Source: Polychytrium aggregatum (Eukaryota > Chytridiomycota > Chytridiomycetes > Polychytriales). Taken from it: DNA of 64,000 nt. The translations under genes were made by a program, and so were the position numbers. The notes under the pieces were generated by a model. It ran no database searches. It was not told the origin of the DNA and saw nothing but the letters and a program-made list of their open reading frames with translations. Position 1 is the stretch's first letter, and each line of letters opens with the position of its first letter. Of the stretch, positions 1-9,897 are shown one piece after another. The stretch spans positions 62,001 through 126,000 of the forward strand of contig NW_026516295.1 in NCBI RefSeq assembly GCF_025602895.1. The letters are read 5' to 3'.

Positions 1-1013
1 AGCTCATCCTCGCCTCTGCCATGATCGTCGGGATCGAGATTGTGGTCTGCGTCGCCTGGGTCGCCATCGGCAGTCCCACCGCCGTGGTCGAGGGCAGCTT
101 CTACGCCCTGGTGTGCGCTTCGGCTCACGGCTCCATGGCCGCCCCCGAGATCCTGATCTATGTCCTGAACGGAGCCATCCTGATTGGCTGTGTGGTGTTT
201 GCATATCTGACCAGAGGCGCCCACGAGCGCTTCCAAGAGTCCAGGGTCATCGGACTGTGCAGCTATGTGGTGTCGATGACGCTGCTGCTGTGTCTGCCGA
301 TGGTGTATGCGCTCTCGGAGGAGCTGAGCTCACAGGGCCTCTATGTCATCGGGAGGATCATTCTCTCGTGTCTGGTCATCATGGTCTCGTCCTTGATCCC
401 GATCATTCTCTTCAGCACAAGACTCCTCAAGGTGCTCCAGCACAAGCCAGTCGGGAACGACAGCGAGAAGCAAACGCAGAGATCGTCCCCGACTGCCACC
501 AACCGGTCGTCCGTCACAAGCCAAGGCATGGCCAGAGCCTCGATCGTCGCCTATGCTTACGACTGCGGCCTGCAGGGCCTCAAGTTTGGAGGCGCCTGGG
601 TGTCGTCGACGGTCCTGGTCTTCACCAACCTGGATCTGATCGAGATGCGGGAGGCCGACATGGACGGGACCATCCAGGCCAGCTTCCGATTCTCATCGTG
701 CGAGTGCGAGCTCTGCGACCCCGAGAGCGACCCCGATGCAGAGAAGGTCCTGGCTCGAAGTGTCCGGGTCCGCCGCAACAAGGTGACGTATACACTCGAG
801 TTTGGGTCAAAGGACACCGCCGGCTCGTTCATGGCCAACTATGCCGACGTCAAGGCAAAGGCCGGCACTGCCGCCGTGAAGGGTGTCGGCGGAATCAGCG
901 GCCTTGGAGGAGCCGCAAAGCGAGACAAGACCGTCTTTGGGCTGCTCGAGGCAAGCGTCACCGGCACTAATGAACCCAGAGATCGCAAATCAGCGAACGA
1001 CCAGTCGGAGTGA
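1..1013 (+). CDS. Class C GPCR-like receptor, 3' part (7TM end plus cytosolic tail)
   Basis: The frame is open from base 3 with no stop, so the gene starts upstream of the window; the stop is TGA at 1011-1013. Four hydrophobic helices are visible: one starting IVGIEIVVCVAWVAIG, one around ILIYVLNGAILIGCVVFAYLT, one around VIGLCSYVVSMTLLLCLPMVY, and one around IGRIILSCLVIMVSSLIPII. The pattern, with a loop reading RFQESRVIG between two helices, resembles the last helices of GABA-B/glutamate-type class C receptors, which are expanded in chytrids. After the last helix come a Ser/Thr-rich linker and about 150 soluble residues with a possible PH-like beta pattern that I cannot name. The receptor call is inference from helix pattern and loop style; the ligand is unknown. 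Confidence 0.6.
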   Translation, partial: LILASAMIVGIEIVVCVAWVAIGSPTAVVEGSFYALVCASAHGSMAAPEILIYVLNGAILIGCVVFAYLTRGAHERFQESRVIGLCSYVVSMTLLLCLPMVYALSEELSSQGLYVIGRIILSCLVIMVSSLIPIILFSTRLLKVLQHKPVGNDSEKQTQRSSPTATNRSSVTSQGMARASIVAYAYDCGLQGLKFGGAWVSSTVLVFTNLDLIEMREADMDGTIQASFRFSSCECELCDPESDPDAEKVLARSVRVRRNKVTYTLEFGSKDTAGSFMANYADVKAKAGTAAVKGVGGISGLGGAAKRDKTVFGLLEASVTGTNEPRDRKSANDQSE

Positions 1014-1911
1014 TCAATGGGCACCGAGCTTGATGGATCGGATGCGGGCCATCCTCAAGCACCACATGGCCGAACTGGCAGGGCACTGCAGAGACCAAAG
1101 CCATAGACAGCGAAGCTGATTGGGCTTTATGCAACTGGAGTCGGGGATGAGTTGGAGGCATGGAGATTGTCAAGGCAACAACAATCAACGACTTGGGAAC
1201 AATATACTCCGTCTTCGACAACAATCGCGGCATGGAGATGCATGACCACACTTGGATGTGCCCTGTCGTCACAGACCGGTGCCTTGGCGATGATGGCAAT
1301 GGATCAGTGGGACATTCCTGGCAAGAATGGTGGCGAGCATCCCGGACAGGCGTTGTCGACGAACAGCCACCAACAGACACACTTCGGTTCAAAGACGACC
1401 GTGTTAAACTATTAGTCATCATGTTTTATGGTGAGAAAGGGCGAACCTCTGTTGCTTCTTGATTGGTATATCGCATGTCTATAGTGGGGGAGGGCTACTT
1501 TTGTAAAGCGACCCAGAGTTTTGGTGAGCCCAATGGGTTCATCAAAATGTTACTCGATCATAGTCGCAGTTTTCCGAACTACAGTTGCCTCTGCTTTCCA
1601 CGGCAGAGGGCATTGTGCGGCCTCTGAACACCATCCCTCCATTCGCCGCATCAAAGGACCACATCGATATGAGGCTTTGACTCCATTCCGACACTACTCG
1701 GCACCTCCTCACGCACACACACTGGAGAACGCCTGGAAGGGATATGAGAACTCTTGTCGAAACGGGAATAGTCGATTCTCAGATCCCCGCGTTGATTTCG
1801 TCCAATAAATCAGACGATGTGTTCATCCGAGCACAGGGGGCAAACTCGGAGGTGCCAGGCCACAGAGGCGGGTCTGCAAAGTGCAGACCACACCCCACTT
1901 CTCATCGAGCC
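1014..1911. other. Intergenic stretch, no gene seen
   Basis: No frame here looks protein-like and no RNA gene is visible. The last 40 bases hold the hairpin listed separately, next to the Fanzor2-like stop codon. The outer boundary of the IS607-like element on this side cannot be fixed, since IS607 elements have no terminal inverted repeats. Confidence 0.5.
1871..1889 (-). repeat. Perfect 7-bp hairpin just 3' of the Fanzor2-like ORF
   Basis: GGTCTGC and GCAGACC pair around a 5-nt loop (AAAGT). The hairpin lies 23 nt beyond the stop of the Fanzor2/TnpB-like reading frame, on its 3' side. In TnpB and Fanzor systems the guide-scaffold RNA is encoded at the 3' end of the gene and ends in structured RNA near the element end. 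It could be a remnant of that scaffold or a chance or terminator hairpin. Confidence 0.4.
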
Positions 1912-3083
1912 TCAGAGGCTCTTGAGAAGAATATTGCGTGCTCCATTCACGTCTCGATCGATGACGGTGGAGCACTGGTTGCAGTTGAATGTCTTGGCTG
2001 CCCCAAGGTCTCTCTTGATGAACCCACAGTAGGTGCAGGTCTTGCTGGTGTACTCTTCACCGACCACCCTGACGATGGTGCCATACTCCTGTACCTTGCA
2101 TTGCACTCTGTCCACAAATCGACAGTGGGACAGCTGGACCATGCGCTCTCGGTTGCGCTTGCTGATGTGTCTGAAACCATGGTAGTTGAGCTTCGGGATG
2201 AAGATGATGTCGTAATTGGAACAGAGCCACTTGGCTGCCTTGCGATGGAGATCGTCGACCAGGTCTCGGATCCGCTCGTTCAGCCGGGCAATGGCCCGTC
2301 GCATCAACTTCTTCTTTCTCCGCTGCTTCTTGGTCAACTTGGCCATCTTGGACTGGACCTTGCCAACACTTCGCTTGAGGTCGTTGATCTTGGAGTATCC
2401 ACTGACATTGGGACTCCAGGCTGTGACCAGCCCAGAGGGGTCGAAGGTGGTGATGAAATCGCGCACACCAGGATCGACAGAGACAACCCTGAGATCACCC
2501 TGAGGAGCTTGGCTTCGCTCCTCTTTGGTAGTGGCTCGGCGACGACAATATACACCTTGTTGGTGCGTGTCTTGATCAGACGGGTGTCATGGGCCAGGGG
2601 GAGAGTGAGTTGCTTGCCTCGCTCGACTCGGTCCTCGGCATTGAGCTTGAAGGGATTGAGTCTGTTCCAGAAGCTGTCAACCTTGACGATCTTGCCCCAG
2701 TGCTTCTTGAGCAGGACACAGGACTCTTGGCTGACCCGTTTCTTGCTCGAGAAGTGCATGTCGAATGAGCTGGGGTTGTTGCCTTGGGCTTGCTGGGACA
2801 AGTATCGCTGCTGGTTCGAGAACCAGTTCTTGACAAAGTCTCGGACTGCTTCATCGATGAAATCAGCAGCGACACCCGTCTGGCGGATCCAGTGGTCCTT
2901 GTCGTAGTTGGACAGGACACCGACTCGCTGTCTCAGGTGTTCCAGGAGGACCGTCTTCTTCTTGGGTGGATGGGGCTTCGGTGGCTCCGGAATCAGGATC
3001 TCGCCGAGGTGATTCTTCCACTGTTTGTTGGGATACTGCTTCTGGAGAGCCTTGCGGGCAGCCATGTATGGCTCTCGCTCTCG
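1912..3083 (-). pseudogene. Fanzor2/TnpB-like RNA-guided nuclease, frameshifted
   Basis: The protein is read in two frames. The upstream part (from about 3083, first ATG 3065, to about 2530) has the TnpB-type block AVRDFVKNWFSNQQRYLSQQ followed by a beta-rich region ending KVYIVVAEPLP. The downstream part (about 2525 to the TGA at 1912-1914) reads VVSVDPGVRDF (RuvC-I Asp), then a Lys/Arg-rich helix, then IIFIPKLN where the usual RuvC-II Glu is absent, then GEEYTSKTCTYC...CNQC (zinc ribbon) and DRDVNGARN (RuvC-III Asp). A shift of one base is needed around 2515-2540 to join KVYIVVAEPLP to the EERSQAPQGDLRVVSVD stretch. The N-terminus is fused to a TnpA stub, so the start of the nuclease is probably lost. 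I infer a dead IS607-type copy; a sequencing error or an unrecognised intron could explain the frame change. Confidence 0.8.
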
Positions 3084-3346
3084 TTTCCAGACTTGGAGTC
3101 AGTGTGATGGTCTGCTCGCTGGTGGGATGAACTGACTCTGGCGTAACAAACTATGGACCTGGTTGTGATGGGCTGGGTGAGGCAGAAGACTCGCTCAATG
3201 TCCCGCACATTGTAGAGTCTGTGTCCATTCTCGTTGGGGCGGATGTATCGCACTTTCCCAGCATCGACCCACTTGGACAGGGTGGATGGGACGAGGCCGA
3301 ACTGCTTGGTGAGTTTGTGGATGGATATATATTTTTCATCGCTCAT
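3084..3346 (-). pseudogene. IS607-type TnpA serine recombinase, N-terminal stub
   Basis: From the ATG at 3344-3346 the product reads MSDEKYISIHKLTKQFG, a MerR-like helix-turn-helix (about residues 4-55, including LSKWVDAGKVRYIR and GHRLYNVRDIERVF). It then enters the serine-recombinase catalytic start CYARVSSSHQRAD. That is the IS607 TnpA order: DNA-binding HTH first, resolvase domain second. Only about a dozen residues of the resolvase domain remain before the reading runs into sequence that, in another frame, is the Fanzor2-like protein. An internal deletion therefore removed almost the whole catalytic domain and probably the start of the nuclease gene. The HTH part could still be translated as a small DNA-binding protein. 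Confidence 0.75.
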
Positions 3347-3445
3347 GGCAGACAGGGTTGTTGTCGATGCTGGCCCGCTCTTACCCTTGCCCAAGAATCA
3401 ATATCAGCCTGAATCGATGCACATTATGAACGGGTACTGGCCTGG

Positions 3446-3493
3446 ACGACGAGGATACTCTGCCCCAATTCAGGCTGGGCTCATCCTCGTCGT
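3446..3493. repeat. 11-bp inverted repeat upstream of the tnpA stub
   Basis: ACGACGAGGAT at 3446-3456 is repeated as ATCCTCGTCGT at 3483-3493, with a 26-nt spacer. It lies about 100 nt upstream of the tnpA start codon. It may be an operator or recombinase-binding site at the left end of the IS607-like element, or a remnant of that end. Function is inferred from position only. Confidence 0.4.
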
Positions 3494-3767
3494 TTCGTAG
3501 TTAGCGGTCAAAATCTATCAGTTTTAAAGTGTTCGTTGTTGTTTTTGAGCCAATGAGTGGTGCTTGATCATTTGGCAAAACGATCGGATCGACCGATAGC
3601 GACGAGCGTCATAGTTTGTTTGAAATACACATAAATGGTGAATGGTATGAGAACAGTGTGGATCGAGTCATATCAGATACATGAAAAGTGAAAGCCATAG
3701 GATTGCAGGATGGTCTGCGAACCATCTCGAATGTGAGGATGCGGTGTCATAGCCAACGGTCGGTGGG

Positions 3768-5196
3768 CTAATCTTGACGCTCAACGACGTGCTGTGGAGT
3801 AACAACGGACTCGCTTTGGTTTGGATCAAGGCTCTCGACCAGCTGAGACTCTGAGTTGGCGCTCTGGCTTTGGCGCTTTCGATATAGCTTCATGATGGAA
3901 AAGCTAACTATGGTCACCAGCCAGTAGACGCAGTACCCAACAACAGAGCCGATGGTGGCAACGTTGTTCCAGCCCAAGAGCGCGTTGAAGATTTGCCAGC
4001 CGATGTTGTCGGATGTCTTGAGCATCGGATTGCAGCAATTGAGATACCACAGCGTGGATCGCACATCGACAAGAGGGGTGCCAACGGCACTGTCGGGATC
4101 GGCCAAACCGAGGTTGCGGGAGAACATCTGGGCCTCGAGGAGGTAGACGCCCTTTGAGAAGAGACCCGAGCCCATCAGCAGCATCACAGCGGTGCTGCAG
4201 ATGAAGAACCACTTGAGCTGGATCTTTCGGCCACCCCTAAAGTGGCATCGAGAGGAAGACGAGTGAACCAACGGCGATTAGTTCATGTCGAGCACAAGCC
4301 AGCGCATCTCGGCCGATACTCGTGCGCTGCCAGACTGCCCTGTGCCCCGGCGGAGGTACTAGTTGCGACTGTGGCTGCTGCAGCTGGGTCGAAGTACGAC
4401 ACTCACTTGTACATGATGTATCCGATCAGACAGCCCAAAAGGATGCCGCAGATGGTGGCCAGTGGAATAGCCCTGACGTCGTCCGTAAGCGAAACCTATC
4501 CGTGGCAATACAGTCGCTGATCAGTTCCTCATCCTGGCTTATGTGGCCGCGGATATCGAGGGAGACGGCACAATCGATGAGACTTACTCCGCCGACGATG
4601 AGAACACCCTCGACACCTTCACGCACGACCGAGACAAAGGGCAGGAGCATCAGGGCGTATTTGCCCTTGCCCCGCACGGTCGGGCGCTTCTCGTTGGTGT
4701 TCAGGGACTTTTCGAGCTTGTCTTTCCAGTGGTCGCGCTTGGACTCGGAGGCCAGCATTGTCAAGCTCATGCCGCCGATCAGGAACGAGGCGATCAGCGA
4801 GAAGCTGCCTTCCCAAGCCAGCTCGTTCTGGGACCAGGCATTGGCGCTGTTGGCAGCCAGATAGAAGATGGCAATGAAGACGGCGCCGATGATCAAGCTG
4901 ACAAGCAGACCCAAGGCCGTTCCGATCCACACCTGAAGAGGAAACATGCCACGCCAATCGGACGGGATATCAGCGAAGCGCAACTCGATCCAAGACACGA
5001 GCCCAGGGCCAGGCGTACTCATTTGCAGGCAATGCACAGAGTGCGCCGACGGGCTTACTTGTTTGCGGAGGTGTTTGGAGATGATGGGATCCAGGAACGC
5101 TTGGGCGATGAACGTCAGGAGGACCGAGACGATGATGGCGGCCTCAAAGGTCTCGCGGAAGATGACAAAGAAGATGGGGATTGAAAAGTATCCCAT
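3768..5196 (-). CDS. FTR1: High-affinity iron permease, FTR1 family
   Basis: Plasma-membrane iron permease that takes up Fe(III) produced by a partner multicopper ferroxidase. Four exons fit: 5196-5059, 4932-4588, 4495-4407 and 4236-3768. The introns 4933-5058, 4496-4587 and 4237-4406 have donors GTAAGC, GTAAGT and GTGAGT and AG acceptors, and phases agree, giving 346 residues. The first intron is a multiple of three and open, so an unspliced reading also looks coding. Both iron-binding REGLE-type motifs are visible: RETFEA in the first helix and REGVEGV in the middle. About seven hydrophobic segments are seen, and the C-terminal tail is hydrophilic and Ser/Gln-rich. It is divergent to FET3, with about 1.1 kb between start codons, the classic coupled FET3-FTR1 arrangement. 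Co-regulation by iron is inferred. Confidence 0.92.
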
Positions 5197-6299
5197 GGTG
5201 CATCAACTGTGATTCGAGGGGAGGTAGCTTTGGACGGAGAGATACGGAAAGCTGTTCAGCGCAAGAGCAGGATACACTTGGACGAGAACAGGGGAGCGAA
5301 GAGTATGAGGAGCGATCCAGGCACGGCCCCAAAGCAAGTGGGAAGCAGAGGGTGCAGAACGCAGAGGAAGGCGATTCGAGTTCGTCGATGCGAGCTTGCA
5401 GCCAACTCTGCGCGGATGGTGAAGATGCAGGACCGAGCGGGTGATGGGTGAGGTTTTATGCAGAGCTCGGTGCGGGTGGGCGACCGGACAGGTGCGGACG
5501 CCTCGACCGGCCGGCTTTGGTGGCCATGGCAAGGGCCAAATGGCAACCAAGACAAACGACAGCAAAGCCACGCCCGGGGCCAGAGAAAAAAAGTGACTCG
5601 GATGGGGTCCTCGCTGGCGATCTCATGGAGGCCCTGGCCAATGGGGGCGCAGCGGACCAAATCAGCCAACGACACCCGGCGGCCAGGCGGCCGTCGCGGC
5701 AAGGACGGGCCCAGGCAGGCATACAACTCTGATCGTTGTGCCGCGACCCCATGGCGAGCCAGGCTGCGGGCTCACACGAGCGGCGCTTGTGGGTCGCGGT
5801 GCGGATGGTGATGCGCCCCGTGCCCAAGCGCAAAATGGCCGCGGGCGGGTCGCCCCGCCAATCGGCACCACCGGGGCGTGCCGACCAATCGCACCAGGCG
5901 GGCGTGTGTGCGGCCGCCTTCCTGTTTAGGCAGCCTGTGGCGCACTGGCTGGCCACAGCGTTGTTTGAACCGACCCCGCAGTCTGTGTTGACTGGCACAG
6001 TGCGTTGCTTCTGTGGCGTGTCCGCCTCCCGCTGATTGGCCGCAGTGCTCTGGGTCCGGCGCGCTTTGTCGGTCTCTGCTTCTTCGGCCCGGTTGGTCTG
6101 CCGGCCGATCAGCGCATGCGGATATAATCCCATAGCTCGCCCTCGCCATCCCTACAACACATCTCATCCCGCCGCCTGGGCTCCCTGCTTTGCCCCCGCC
6201 TTCCCAGCCAGACTGCCATATTCGCACGTCGGCAACGCTGATCTCTGACACCTGCTCCACAGCCCATCCCGAACACTCGATCCCAAACACTCGATCCCA
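5197..6299. promoter_or_regulatory. Shared divergent promoter region of FTR1 and FET3
   Basis: This 1.1 kb stretch separates the two divergent start codons and should hold control sites for both genes. It is GC-rich with no convincing coding frame. A GATATAAT element near 6119-6126 is a possible TATA-like site for the FET3 side, about 175 nt before its ATG. I did not recognise a clear iron-responsive GATA-factor site by eye. Confidence 0.5.
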
Positions 6300-8942
6300 A
6301 TGGCCAAAGCCAGCACCCTGGGCGTGTGGCTGTTGCTCGCCACTTTGGCCTTCGTCGCCAGAGCCGCAAACGTTACCGTGAACTGGGATATCACCTATGT
6401 CTACAACGTCAACCCCGACGGCCTCGCCGCACGCTGGGTGATCGGCGTCAACGGATCGTGGCCGTGAGTACCCGCCGCTGCATTCGCTGGATGTAGTGTC
6501 TGCAATCGCTCCCAACCAGTGCTGCACTACTGGCTTCCTCGCCATGCTGGTTCTCATATTCCCGGATGACTCTTCATCGACTCCAGCATCCCCGCCATCA
6601 ATGTCACCGAGGGCGATCTGCTCATTCTTAGTGTCGTAAGTGTGCATCCGCCCACCCACGCATCTGCTCCATCCATCCATCTGGCTCGGCCGCATCTAAC
6701 TCGGCCACCACTCGCTTGCAGAAAAACTCCCTCAACGTATCGACGTCCCTCCACACCCACGGCATGTTCCAGAACGGAACAGGATATTATGACGGCGTGC
6801 CCGGTGTGGTGCAGTGGTAGGTATATCTGGAATCGCTGCATCGCTGCATCACTGCCGCAATGCATGTGCTGCTATCCAACAGTATCTAGGCACCATCCCG
6901 CTCCAAGTGCACCCCATGCACACTCCGTCCGACTTACAATCATATCATTCGGTGCCATCGTCGCATGCTGAAACAATGTCCTGCACGCACCTCTCAGCCC
7001 CATTCAGCCTGGCCAGTCCTTCACCTATCGCATCCCCATGCAGCAGCACGGCACCTACTGGATCCATGCCCACTACAAGGGCCAGTACGGCGATGGCCTG
7101 CGCACTGCACTCATCATCAAACCCAAGGCCGCCGAGGTATACAAATATGACCAGGAGTACACTGTTGTCCTCTCCGACTGGTACCACACTCCCCATGACG
7201 ACCTCATGGTGTGGTTCATGAGCCCTTACAATCCCACCGGATCCGAGCCCATTCCAGGTAATGTGCCCCGCCTTGAACATGCTGCTACAACTTCTTCCAC
7301 ACACATCGCAGAGCTACTCACCCCCAGCCTGCATCCAACCCGCTCGCCGGACGCTCCTACTGACTCGTTCCTGTGATTCTCCTTGATCCAGACTCGACTT
7401 TGATCAACGACAACTCGGACAACAGCACCTTCGCCATCACCGCCGGCAAGACTTATCGCTTCCGTCTGATCAACGTGTCGCTCATGCCATCGATGTTCAT
7501 TTCCATCGACGGTCACAACATGACCATCATCGAGGTCGATGGTGTATGTATTTAGTCAGATAGCAGTCCCGCTCTCATTCATCAGACCATTGACGCCTTC
7601 CTTCCACCACAATAGATTGATGTTCAGCCGTACACCGTGCAATCGTTCGCCATCACAACTGCCCAGCGATACTCGATCCTCGTCACGGCCCTCAACACCA
7701 CCACCCAGAACTTCCAGTTCCACGCTGACACTGACCCCAGCATGCTGGACTTTCCCGACAAGTGCACCAAGCCCAATGCGACTGCCACGTTGATCTACAA
7801 CGCCACAGCTCCGACGGCCGTCATGGATCGTGTGCCCTGGAACATGACCTTCAACGACATGGAGCTGGTCCCGGTCGTCCCAGTCGCCGCGGTTGACCCT
7901 GACACATCCTTTGAGCTGAATGTTATTCTCAATGTTTTCGACGATGCCTCCAACCACGCCACTTTCAACAATATTGTCTACGCTGCTCCTCCCGTCACTC
8001 CGGCTCTCTGGACTGCGCTGACCATGGGCCCGCAGGCCACCGATCCGACTGTCTACGGTCAGAACAGCCATCCTCTGGTTCTGCAGCATAACCAGATGGT
8101 GCAGGTCGTGATCAATAACCTCGATGTCAAGGGCCATCCCTGTGAGTTTGCGACCACTCGACTGTTGATGCTGTGGTGCACTTCGGCGGCTGTTGCGAAC
8201 CCCTTTTGGCAGTGTCCCGGACGATTTGCGATGCATGAAGAGGGTCCATGGAATGTATGCTGGCTCGATCGGCTCACCAGGCTGCTCTTCTCTCAGTCCA
8301 TCTCCACGGCCACGTCTTCCAGGTAGTCTTCCGCTCCACCGAGGCGGGGCAGTACTACAACTCCAGCATCGTCATCCCTCCTCAGCCCAACCCTGTCCGG
8401 CGCGACACAGTCATTGTTCCTGGCACCGGCAGCGCCGTCTTGCGGTTCCGCGCCGACAATCCTGGCATCTGGTTGATCCACTGCCACATTGAATGGCACT
8501 GTGAGTATTGCTTGAGAGTCGGGTGTGAGCACTCCCACCCCCCTGGCGCACAAATCATTGTTGCACTGCATCGAAGCGATGTCTTGTGTTTTGGACATTG
8601 GCAGCGCTGTGAAGTGAACCTTGGCCACTTGTCCTGATATTTGATACCCTTTCATGCTCAACAGTCGAGGCAGGCTTGGCCGCCACTTTCATCGAAGCCC
8701 CGCTCGAGATTCAGTCCCGCATCGCCGTTCCCCAGGAGCTCAGCAACTTTTGCACAAACAACGGCTTCAAGACCTCGGGCAACGCCATGGGCAACAACGG
8801 CACGGACCTGACCGGCTACCAGCTCACGGCGCAACCCCTGAGCGGCAACTTTGAAACCAAGGGCATCATCTCGCTGGTCGTGACCATCGTCGTTGCCTTG
8901 CTCGGACTCGGCACCGTCGTGTGGTTCGGCCACCATCAGTAG
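6300..8942 (+). CDS. FET3: Multicopper ferroxidase, Fet3 family, membrane-anchored
   Basis: Oxidises Fe(II) at the cell surface and hands Fe(III) to the permease encoded next door. Eight exons fit: 6300-6463, 6587-6635, 6722-6816, 6998-7257, 7392-7543, 7616-8141, 8297-8500 and 8665-8942. All have GT-AG ends and matching phases, giving 575 residues. The protein starts with a signal peptide ([20 protein letters not shown]). Copper ligands are visible in order: SLHTHG, then WIHAHY, then HLHGH, then HCHIEWH. The segment [15 protein letters not shown] matches the Fet3-type first cupredoxin domain. Many N-glycosylation sequons are present. Near the C-terminus a single hydrophobic helix ([20 protein letters not shown]) anchors the enzyme with only a few residues inside. 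A laccase is the main alternative, but the C-terminal anchor and the divergent FTR1 favour ferroxidase. Confidence 0.92.
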
Positions 8943-9318
8943 GCAAGATGGCTCACCAGCGAAAGGTCAACGATCTTTCGTTTATTCCCTCCAAAACACG
9001 ACCATGACTCATCCGTTCGAAACATGTCACGACTATGATATCTTTCGCAGTTGCGCAAGACCGACTTGCCTCCCCCTATCCTTCACTTGTATATCTATGT
9101 ACCCCTCTCACCCAATGGAGCATCATTGGTTCATGTTATTCGTCTTCAAAAAATGAACGTCATAATATCGAGCTTTCGAAGGGATGGCATTTGTGTGAAA
9201 CGAAAAGCGCTGGTGTGTCTTGTCAGATTCAGTCCGGCTCGGGCCGGACTGGGCCGGACTGGGCCAGACTCACCGGTCGATGTGCGATGCAGGCAAGGGC
9301 GGACAGATTTGCACCATG

Positions 9319-9417
9319 CCGATGCCCAGATGATGCCCAGATGATGCCCTGATGATGCCTTGATGATGCCCTGATGATGCCCTGATGATGCCTTGATATG
9401 CCCCGATGATGCCCTGC
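9319..9417 (+). repeat. Degenerate minisatellite, GATGATGCCCT-type unit
   Basis: About eight imperfect copies of a 10-12 bp unit (CTGATGATGCC and close variants) follow one another. The reverse strand reads as a simple HQGII-type peptide, which explains long open frames on that strand; I do not regard them as genes. Confidence 0.7.
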
Positions 9418-9647
9418 CGACGACATTGCGGCGAGACGGGACAACCTGCGCTCGATTCTGCAGACGACAGTGATGGCGATGGCGATGAGAATTATAGTTG
9501 CGATCCATGATCCATCTCGTTGGTCTCGATCACATTGAGCATCTCGCTACCGGCACCCTCGATCGCTTTCCTCAATGTTCACATCTCTTGGTCCATTCAG
9601 TTTATTCGGGTTGAATTGGTTCTATTCCACTGAATGCCATCCCCTGC

Positions 9648-9720
9648 CATTCAGCGACGTGCTCTGCCACTCAGCGAGATGCTCTGCCATTCAGCGAGAT
9701 GCTCTGCCATTCAGCGACAG
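9648..9720 (+). repeat. 20-bp tandem repeat, nearly four copies
   Basis: Units of the form CCATTCAGCGAGATGCTCTG follow each other with one or two changes each (CGACG for CGAGA, CACTC for CATTC). It lies in the 3' flank of the convergent membrane-protein gene. No function seen. Confidence 0.7.
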
Positions 9721-9897
9721 TTGATAACATCCCATACAACTCTTTGTGACTCTCTTCCATCTGCTGCCACTCAATACCACCCTCTGTGGGTTGTTGCCTC
9801 GTCTTGCAACCTCGTTTTGGCTCCCAGTCTTTGCCACCCCGCCTCGCTCTGTACCAAGGCTGTCGTACCCAATCCCATACCGCCGTCGTGGCGCTGG

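Larger units (their letters stand above)
8943..9897. other. Intergenic, repeat-bearing, no gene seen
   Basis: Between the ends of FET3 and the unknown membrane-protein gene. It contains a short GGGCCGGACT tandem near 9241-9267 and the two minisatellites listed separately. No supported coding frame or RNA gene. Confidence 0.5.

Noticed and set aside
4937-5058. Unspliced reading of FTR1 through its first intron
   Set aside because: The frame stays open, but the inserted stretch has no family similarity and is bounded by a GTAAGC donor and CAG acceptor; removing it restores the FTR1 pattern.
9319-9417. Possible CRISPR-like array
   Set aside because: Units are 10-12 bp tandem copies with no unique spacers; it is a minisatellite in eukaryotic DNA.
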